From: Neolewinella marina
GTDB lineage: Bacteria; Bacteroidota; Bacteroidia; Chitinophagales; Saprospiraceae
Assembly (NCBI RefSeq): GCF_002631205.1
Contig: NZ_PDLO01000004.1
Coordinates: forward strand, 372,001 to 436,000
Length of the DNA stretch: 64,000 nt
Reading direction: 5' to 3'
Below are positions 58,338-64,000 of this stretch, piece by piece; within the stretch, counting starts at the first letter, position 1; every line of letters starts with the position of its first letter. Under the pieces are notes generated by a model that was given only the letters and a program-made list of their open reading frames with translations, ran no database searches and was not told the origin of the DNA. The position numbers and the translations under genes are program-made.

Positions 58338-60584
58338 TCAGCGGCCCACGTACCAGGCGAACGTACGGCACTCCGCGATCAGTTCGTCGTAGAATTCGGT
58401 ATCGGCGTAGTCGTCCCTCAGGATGCTGAAGTAGGTGAAGGGCCGCTCCCCCCCGGGCCGGCCCAGGGCGTAATGCTGGTTGCGCTCCGCCTTGGCGGCG
58501 TAGTAGGCGGCCAGGGCGGCGGCTTCCCGGTCCGGCGCCCGCCGCAGGGCCCGCTCGAAATAGTAGAGGGGCTGGTCCATGCTGAAGTGCTCCAGGTTGC
58601 CCAGGGGGGCGTTGACGTGGGAAAACACACTGGTGGGGGTGCGGGCCGCAGCGGCCCGGGCGGCGCTGCTGCCGGAGCGGAATACGTCGGCGAAGGCCCA
58701 GTTGTAGCTGAAGTACGACAGGTTATAGAGCGCCAGTCCGATGTTGAAGTAGTTGCGGGCCGCAAGGGTATCGTTGGTGCTGCGGTCGGCCTCCTCCTCC
58801 AGTTCATCGAGCCGCTGCAGCAGCTGCACCTTGTTGTAGGTGGCGGCGTCGGCTGGCGGGTTATAGTGGACGCGGTCGCGCAGCTGCCGCTCGAAGGGGG
58901 CGAAGCGGCCGTAGGCCTCGAGGCTTTCGGTGGGAATGCGGCGGTAGATCTCCAAGGCGGCCTTCCACTGTCCGCGTTGCAGGTAGTGGTTGCCGATCAG
59001 GTTCTGGATGTCGACCCGGGGGGCACTGCCCATCCGGTCGGCGAAGAGGGCCCGGTCGAAGCGGTTGAGGCTGTCGGCCAGCCGCTCCAGGGTGAGCAGG
59101 GATTCGATACCCGGATTTTTGGCAATCGCGCCGAAACCGTACCGCAGCAGGTTGGCCTTGGCCTGCTGTCCCGACTGCCGGTAGACGGCCTCTAGCTTGC
59201 GGTGGACCAACTCGCGGAAGTCGGGGTACCGCTGACGGATGTCGGCGTCGGTCAGCAGATTGTAGTAGCGCAGCTCCACGGAGTCGGTCACCCGGCTCAG
59301 CTGGAGTACGTCGATTACGTGGTGGAGAATGCCGATCTGCTGTCGGAGGCTGTCGCTGTCGGTGGCGCCGGCAAGGCTGCTCAGGGTCCGTTCGGCGTAG
59401 AAGTAGTCGCCCGCCAGCAACTCGAGTACCCCCCGCGCGAACTGCCAGAATTCGGAGTGGTCGGTCTTTCCCTCCTCCACTATCCGGTTGACGAAGGTTT
59501 GCATGGCGACCACCCGGTCCGTGGCTCCCCGACTGGGTCCGCCGTCGCGCAGGTTCCCGCCGAGCAGTTCCCGTTCCAGCTCCTGCAGTTCACGCATGGC
59601 CAGCAATACCAGGGCTTCGTTGCCGGGTTCGTAGCCGTAGATGTGGCGCATCTCTTCCAGCACCACGGCCCGCCCGTTGTGGGCCCGCAGCACGTGCAGC
59701 ATGGCGCGCTCATGGTCGTTCTGGCAGAGGAGCAGGGCCTGCTTCCACTGCTCGTCGGTCTGGATGCGGAAGCTGTGGTAAGCACTTTCCCGCTTGGAGG
59801 GGCTGCGCTCGAAAATGCGACTGAAGAGGTAGGCGGACTGGGGGTAATCGCCCAGCGCCTGCAGGGCTCCGGCCCGGTGGCCCTCGATCCAGTCGTTGAG
59901 GAGGCTGGGGTCGGCGTCCACCTTGGGCATCAGGTAGTCGTAAAGCTCGAGTACGTAGGCGTGTTCTCCCAGGTAGTGGGCCAGGCGGATGAGCTGGTAG
60001 GCGTAGCGGAGGCGGACGTAGTGGCTCTCCAGGCGGGGGAAGCGCTGCAGTCCGGTTTCCAGCAGGGCTTCCATGTCGGCGCGGGAAATGTTGCGGCGCT
60101 GGAAGGCGTTGGCGGGACTGGTTACGAAGGGCTCTACCCGCTTGGCGTAGATGAGGTAGTCCACTACTTCCCGGCAGTTGTCATCCAGGAGGTGGCGGGC
60201 AAAGGCGTTGGGCTGCAGGGCCGGGGGCAGGTCGTCGGAGTCCGCGTCCTTGACGTCGAGCAGGCGGCGGAGGGTTTCGAGCTGGTTCAGGTTATCGCCG
60301 TAGACGATGGCTTCAATGTCCGCCGCGTCCACCTGGTCGCAGAAGCGTTCGTGCCATTCCGCGACGTTGTCCGCCCGCTGCTGGTTGCCGGGTTGGCCGA
60401 GCTCCTCCCGGTAGACGGCACCGAAGTGGAGGAAAAAAGGCGCCAGCTGGGAATTGAAGTCCACCACCCGGGGATTCAGAAAATGGAAACCCTCCGCCTC
60501 CGCGGGGGGGCGGCACTGGGCGGGCGTGCCACCGGCGGGCAGCGCGTACAGGAGGAACAGGAGGAAGAGGCAGCCGTACTTCAT
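58338..60584 (-). CDS. Large exported helical-repeat (TPR-like) protein
   Basis: 748 residues. Signal peptide MKYGCLFLLFLLYALPAGG. The mature part is almost all alpha-helical with repeated paired helices and TPR-like spots (GDYPQSAYLFSRIFERSP, LIGNHYLQRGQWKAALEIYRRIP, YYFERALRRAPDREAAALAAYYAAKAERN). No enzymatic motif. It looks like a Bacteroidota-specific exported scaffold of unknown function. The C-terminus FYDELIAECRTFAWYVGR is conserved-looking. It is divergent from the patatin-type gene across a repeat-filled gap of 170 nt. Confidence 0.82.
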   Translation of the reverse strand: MKYGCLFLLFLLYALPAGGTPAQCRPPAEAEGFHFLNPRVVDFNSQLAPFFLHFGAVYREELGQPGNQQRADNVAEWHERFCDQVDAADIEAIVYGDNLNQLETLRRLLDVKDADSDDLPPALQPNAFARHLLDDNCREVVDYLIYAKRVEPFVTSPANAFQRRNISRADMEALLETGLQRFPRLESHYVRLRYAYQLIRLAHYLGEHAYVLELYDYLMPKVDADPSLLNDWIEGHRAGALQALGDYPQSAYLFSRIFERSPSKRESAYHSFRIQTDEQWKQALLLCQNDHERAMLHVLRAHNGRAVVLEEMRHIYGYEPGNEALVLLAMRELQELERELLGGNLRDGGPSRGATDRVVAMQTFVNRIVEEGKTDHSEFWQFARGVLELLAGDYFYAERTLSSLAGATDSDSLRQQIGILHHVIDVLQLSRVTDSVELRYYNLLTDADIRQRYPDFRELVHRKLEAVYRQSGQQAKANLLRYGFGAIAKNPGIESLLTLERLADSLNRFDRALFADRMGSAPRVDIQNLIGNHYLQRGQWKAALEIYRRIPTESLEAYGRFAPFERQLRDRVHYNPPADAATYNKVQLLQRLDELEEEADRSTNDTLAARNYFNIGLALYNLSYFSYNWAFADVFRSGSSAARAAAARTPTSVFSHVNAPLGNLEHFSMDQPLYYFERALRRAPDREAAALAAYYAAKAERNQHYALGRPGGERPFTYFSILRDDYADTEFYDELIAECRTFAWYVGR

Positions 60585-60620
60585 GGTGGGGAGCGCAAAT
60601 TACGGTGGTCCCGCGTTTAG

Positions 60621-60680
60621 TGGTCGGACGACTATAGTGGTCCGACCATTAAGTCGTCGGACCACTAAGTCGTCCGACCA
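60621..60680. repeat. 60-nt two-step foldback
   Basis: TGGTCGGACGACT (60621-60633) pairs with AGTCGTCCGACCA (60668-60680). Inside, GTGGTCCGAC (60637-60646) pairs with GTCGGACCAC (60656-60665) around a 9-nt loop. That gives 23 bp of stem with a small internal loop, followed by AAAA. On the plus strand it is followed by A's, on the minus strand preceded by them; it lies between two divergent genes, where terminators are not expected. Confidence 0.8.
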
Positions 60681-60727
60681 AAAATCCATGGACCACTAAG
60701 TCGTCCAACCAAAAAATCATGGACCAA
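60659..60727. repeat. 31-bp tandem repeat, 2.2 copies
   Basis: GGACCACTAAGTCGTCC(G/A)ACCA followed by an A-run and TC(C/A)AT occurs at 60659-60689 and 60690-60720; a third copy begins GGACCA at 60721 and decays. The last part borders TAACTTGT (60731-60738), a possible -7 box of the patatin-type gene. Confidence 0.7.
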
Positions 60728-60754
60728 CCCTAACTTGTCCACCCCAGCTTCCCC

Positions 60755-62968
60755 ATGAGAACCTACCTGACCCTGCTCCTTTGCTGTTTTCTTGGCACCT
60801 GCGTCCGCGCCCAGGGAGATACTAGGGTTGGCCTTGTCCTCAGCGGTGGAGGTGCAAAGGGCTACGCCCACATCGGGGCCCTGCGCGTAATCGAGGAAAG
60901 CGGCGTGCGGGTCGACTACATCGGCGGCACGAGTATGGGAGCTGTGGTGGGCGGCCTCTACGCCGCGGGCTACAGCGCCGACCAGCTGGAGGAACTGCTG
61001 CGCAGCATCGACATCATGGCTGAACTGCAGGACGCCGTCGAGCGGGAAGACCGCACCATCTACGAAAAGCTGAACAACGAAAAGTACCTGCTATCGATCT
61101 CCATGCAGGACTTCAGCATCCAGCTGCCCACGGCCCTCTCCGACGGGCAGCGGGTGCACGACCTCTTCGCCAACTGGACGGCCGAGGTGGGCCACGTGCG
61201 CGATTTCAGCAAACTCCCCATCCCCTACCTGGCCGTAGCCACCGACATCGAGACCGGCGACGCCGTGGTGCTGGAAAAGGGGATGCTGGCCGAGGCCATG
61301 CGCGCCAGCGCCGCCCTGCCCGGCGTGCTGAGCCCTTACGAGCTCGACGGCCACCTGCTCACCGACGGGGGCGTGTCGAACAACTACCCCGCCGAGGAGA
61401 TCAAGGCCAAGGGCATGGACTACGTCCTGGGCGTAAGCGTAGAATCCGACCCCCTGAAGGCGAGCGAGATCAGCAGCGTGGCCGACCTCATCCTGCAGAT
61501 CGCCTTCTTCCAGGCCAACCGGCGCAACCTGGAGCAGTACGAGGTAACCGACCTGGACATCAAGCCCGACCTTAAGGGCTTCAACGTACTCAGCTTCAGC
61601 GACATCGACACCCTGATCAACGCCGGCTACCGCGCCGCCCTCGACCTGAAGCCCACCCTGGATTCCCTGGCGGCCCTGCAACGCAACAAGAAAAGCACCC
61701 GCGACACCACCCCGGCCCGCGTCCCCCAGTACCTGAACGTGGGCCGCGTCACCATCACGGGCAACGACGAGCTTTCCGACCGCCAGGTACTCAGCTACTT
61801 CGACGACCAGCTGCCGGGCCGCATCAGTTGGGAAGACTTCCGGCAGGGCCTGGTGGACCTCCACGTCACCGGCCGCTACGCCAACATCAACTACCGCTGG
61901 GAATACCTCCTGGGGGGCTCCCGCGACGAGATCGCCCTGGAGCTCGTCTTCGAGCAGGTACCCGCCTTCGGCCAGCAACTCCGCCTCGGCCTTCACTACG
62001 ACCCCGTGTACCGGGCCAACCTGCTGCTCAACCTGACGGTCTACGATCAGCTCATCGACAACAGCATCACCAGCCTGGACCTCATCGCGGGCAACCGGCT
62101 GCGCTACCGCTTCGATTACCGCGTGAACCGCATCAACGGCTCGGCCTTCGGACTGCGCAGCCGGCTGGATTACGCCGACGTTGGCTTTGACGTGGAGGAC
62201 GTAGAGAACGAGAACCTGGGCATCGTGCTTAACCGGGTCGACTTCCGCTTCAGCGACTGGAACGCCGAGGCCTACTGGGACGTACGCCAGACCAAGAACA
62301 GCTTCACCGGCCTGGCCACCGAGATCAAGTACTACGCCACCGAATCCGACCAACTGGCCTCGGCCGATACCTCCAGCCTCTTCTCCCTTGGCCACAACTT
62401 CTATCTGGTACCCAAGCTGTACTTCATCTACGACAAGCTCGACCGCCCCCACTTCCCGCTGCGGGGCTTCACCATCGACGCCGAGGCCCGCGCCATCCGC
62501 GACCTGTCCGACCAGGCGCCGGGCTGGGCCTATAACCTGGACGTGGACTTCCTCGGCATGGTGCCCCTCACGACCAAGAGCTCACTGGGCATCGAGGCGA
62601 GCGCCGGCACCTTCCTCAGCCGCTCCACCCTGCCCTACCGCTACTATCTGGGGGGCGTGAACCGCCAGCTGCTCAACAACTTCAAGCCCTTCCCCAGCCT
62701 CGATTTCGGCCAGGCCTCCGGCAACGGACTCCTCCTGTGCGAGGTGTTCTGGCGGCAGCGGCTCTTCTCCAACCACTACTTCCACCTGGGGGCACGCGGT
62801 GCCTACATCGGCAACCCCTACGACGTGCCGAGCTCGGTCGACGATTCTTGGATCGCGGCCGGCGTGATTGGCTACGGACTCAGCACCCCCCTCGGCCCCG
62901 TCGAGCTCACCTACGCCCAGGGCTCCCAGGGGGGCGGGCTCTACTTTTACCTGGGCCACTGGTTCTGA
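60755..62968 (+). CDS. Patatin-like phospholipase fused to POTRA/BamA-type barrel
   Basis: 737 residues. Signal peptide MRTYLTLLLCCFLGTCVRAQ. Patatin domain (about 24-220): oxyanion GGGAKG (31-36), nucleophile Ser60 in GGTSMGAVVGG, dyad Asp in LTDGGVSNN (about 210). A POTRA-like segment (VGRVTITGNDELSDRQVLSYF, about 328-395) is followed by a C-terminal barrel (LRLGLHYDPVYRANLLLNLTV to LYFYLGHWF). This is the patatin-POTRA-barrel layout of PlpD-type (type Vd) proteins. A surface or periplasmic lipid hydrolase is likely, with the catalytic dyad intact. Confidence 0.94.
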   Translation: MRTYLTLLLCCFLGTCVRAQGDTRVGLVLSGGGAKGYAHIGALRVIEESGVRVDYIGGTSMGAVVGGLYAAGYSADQLEELLRSIDIMAELQDAVEREDRTIYEKLNNEKYLLSISMQDFSIQLPTALSDGQRVHDLFANWTAEVGHVRDFSKLPIPYLAVATDIETGDAVVLEKGMLAEAMRASAALPGVLSPYELDGHLLTDGGVSNNYPAEEIKAKGMDYVLGVSVESDPLKASEISSVADLILQIAFFQANRRNLEQYEVTDLDIKPDLKGFNVLSFSDIDTLINAGYRAALDLKPTLDSLAALQRNKKSTRDTTPARVPQYLNVGRVTITGNDELSDRQVLSYFDDQLPGRISWEDFRQGLVDLHVTGRYANINYRWEYLLGGSRDEIALELVFEQVPAFGQQLRLGLHYDPVYRANLLLNLTVYDQLIDNSITSLDLIAGNRLRYRFDYRVNRINGSAFGLRSRLDYADVGFDVEDVENENLGIVLNRVDFRFSDWNAEAYWDVRQTKNSFTGLATEIKYYATESDQLASADTSSLFSLGHNFYLVPKLYFIYDKLDRPHFPLRGFTIDAEARAIRDLSDQAPGWAYNLDVDFLGMVPLTTKSSLGIEASAGTFLSRSTLPYRYYLGGVNRQLLNNFKPFPSLDFGQASGNGLLLCEVFWRQRLFSNHYFHLGARGAYIGNPYDVPSSVDDSWIAAGVIGYGLSTPLGPVELTYAQGSQGGGLYFYLGHWF

Positions 62969-62985
62969 CCCACTACCTTACCACC

Positions 62986-63810
62986 ATGAAAGATTTCCAG
63001 GGAAAAGTGGTGGTGATCACCGGCGCCGGTTCCGGTATCGGGCGGGAAATGGCCCTGCAGCTGGCCGGCTGCGGCGCTGTGCTGGCCCTCAATGACGTCA
63101 AGGAAGCCGAATTGGAAGAAACCTGGGCCGCCCTCCCCGATTTAGCGCGGGGGCTGCGGCGCACTTTCGACGTGGGCGAACGGCTGGCCGTGCAGGACTT
63201 CGCCAACGCCGTGAAGGATCAGCTGGGCCGGGTGGACGTGGTCGTCAACAACGCCGGCTTCAGCGTCCGCCCCCAGCCCGTCATCTACAGCCGGGTGGAG
63301 GACTACGAGCGCACCCTCAAGGTCAACCTCTGGGGTGTCATTTACGGCTCGCTGGCCTTCCTGCCCTACCTGCGCGAGCAGTCGGACAGCAGCCTGGTCA
63401 ACGTGAGCAGCGTCTTCGGCCTGTACGCCTTCCCGGGTACGGGGCCCTACAACGTGAGCAAGTTTGGCGTCCGCGGCTTCACCGAAACCCTGCGGGTGGA
63501 GATGGGCGACCGGATGCACGTCTGCTGCGTACACCCCGGCGGCATCGCCACTAATATCCACCGCAACGTGGAGATCGACGACCCAGCGGAGCGGGAGCGG
63601 TTTATCCGCACCTTCGACAAACGGGCCCACACCACCGCGGCCGAGGCCGCCCAGCAGATCATTCGGGGCATCGAGCGGCGGGATCCGCGGGTGCTCATCG
63701 GCCGCGACGCCTACTGGGTCGACAAGATCACCCGCCTGCTGCCCGCCCGCTACGAGCGGTTGCTGACGCGGTGGCTGGACCGGGATCGGTTTTTGTCGCG
63801 GGAGGGGTAG
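62986..63810 (+). CDS. Short-chain dehydrogenase/reductase
   Basis: 274 residues from ATG 62986, 17 nt after the patatin gene; a TACCTTAC box (62974-62981) 4 nt upstream may be its own -7 element. Motifs: TGAGSGIGREMA, NNAGFSVRP, Ser in VNVSSVFGLYAF, Tyr-x3-Lys in YNVSKFGVRGF and HPGGIATNI. Asp after strand beta-2 (LALNDVKEA) favours NAD(H). It belongs to the classical SDRs used in lipid or hydroxysteroid-type oxidations, substrate unknown. The stop TAG is directly followed by the four-palindrome element copy B. Confidence 0.92.
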   Translation: MKDFQGKVVVITGAGSGIGREMALQLAGCGAVLALNDVKEAELEETWAALPDLARGLRRTFDVGERLAVQDFANAVKDQLGRVDVVVNNAGFSVRPQPVIYSRVEDYERTLKVNLWGVIYGSLAFLPYLREQSDSSLVNVSSVFGLYAFPGTGPYNVSKFGVRGFTETLRVEMGDRMHVCCVHPGGIATNIHRNVEIDDPAERERFIRTFDKRAHTTAAEAAQQIIRGIERRDPRVLIGRDAYWVDKITRLLPARYERLLTRWLDRDRFLSREG

Positions 63811-63812
63811 AA

Positions 63813-64000
63813 GACATCGGATGTTGTCCTTGCGCCAACCTGTCAGACATCGGATGTCTGACATTGTGTCACTCCGCAAAAATGCTGGGGATCACCAAGG
63901 CAACACCACCCATTTTCTTAAATTTGAGACATTTACTTCCTTTCACGTCAAATTTCTCCTCCACAACATCCGATGTCTGACAAAGTGACACCCTCCCAAC
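63813..64000. repeat. Four-palindrome element, copy B (cut by window end)
   Basis: ACATCSGATGT palindromes start at 63814, 63847 and 63966, with AC of the fourth at 63999 where the window ends. The spacings of 33, 119 and 33 nt equal those of copy A at 13421-13618. End sequences match copy A (ACATCGGATGTTGT(T/C)CTTGCGCCA; GATGTCTGACA), while the core between 63873 and 63962 is different and AT-richer than its surroundings. It begins 3 nt after an SDR stop codon. Confidence 0.8.

Noticed and set aside
60621-60680. Intrinsic terminator
   Set aside because: The hairpin lies between two divergent gene starts and is not followed by a U-tract in either direction of expected transcription, so a repeat or operator is more likely.

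Overview
The window is a GC-rich, gene-dense piece of a Bacteroidota chromosome, most like the marine Saprospirales (Lewinella and relatives). The signs are a SusC/SusD/SusE-type glycan-uptake locus, secreted enzymes with type IX secretion C-terminal domains, batC/batD, a DUF4271-hemD pair, DUF6427 and DUF5723 proteins, an HD-like/PycTM (DUF5706) protein, no clear Shine-Dalgarno sequences, and -7 promoter elements of the TAnnTTTG type. About 54 protein genes and one tRNA (Val, anticodon UAC) can be supported. No rRNA, CRISPR array, prophage or transposase gene is visible.

Layout. 1-4.7 kb: a cut-off alkaline phosphatase-superfamily gene, hflX, the 3' vestige of a lost secreted-protein gene with its terminator, an M29 aminopeptidase and a conserved unknown. 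5-6.2 kb: a membrane protein with the Pycsar-effector (PycTM) fold and a degraded HD-like domain. 6.4-9.7 kb: a lipoprotein/outer-membrane pair and mscL. 9.75-9.92 kb: a small MITE whose target duplication rebuilds the stop codon of the next gene. 9.9-13.4 kb: DUF6427, batD, batC. 13.4-24 kb: alpha/beta hydrolase, mscS, adenine deaminase, DinB-like protein, tRNA-Val, a TonB receptor, lipoprotein, SDR, lptB and an HtrA-type protease. 25-34.9 kb: a glycan locus (SusC, SusD, SusE/F-like, an FG-GAP/T9SS protein and a GH53 endo-galactanase) with a perfect Crp-type palindrome upstream of susC. 35-45.4 kb: a SpoIIM-like membrane protein, SPOR lipoprotein, feoAB, DUF4271-hemD-Nudix, rhomboid protease and envelope proteins. 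45.5-63.8 kb: a GMC dehydrogenase with its small Tat subunit, an M14 peptidase, PBP1A, rsmI, hemB, a large helical-repeat protein, a patatin-BamA-type protein and an SDR.

Most genes are ordinary housekeeping or envelope functions. The clear operons are batC-batD-DUF6427, feoA-feoB, DUF4271-hemD-Nudix, GMC-subunit 3, rsmI-TrpF-like and the SusCDE run. The glycan locus makes biological sense as one unit: extracellular cleavage of beta-1,4-galactan by GH53, capture by surface lipoproteins, and import through SusCD.

The unusual material lies in the intergenic spaces. Two isometric elements of about 196 bp carry four copies of an 11-nt palindrome each (13.4 kb and 63.8 kb) and both abut a stop codon. 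An 85-bp foldback unit is repeated four times between convergent genes at 57 kb. A 60-nt hairpin with 31-bp tandem repeats lies between divergent genes at 60.6 kb. A 19-nt GC-rich word recurs both between and inside genes. No complete new defence or mobile system could be demonstrated; the PycTM protein has no cyclase beside it.
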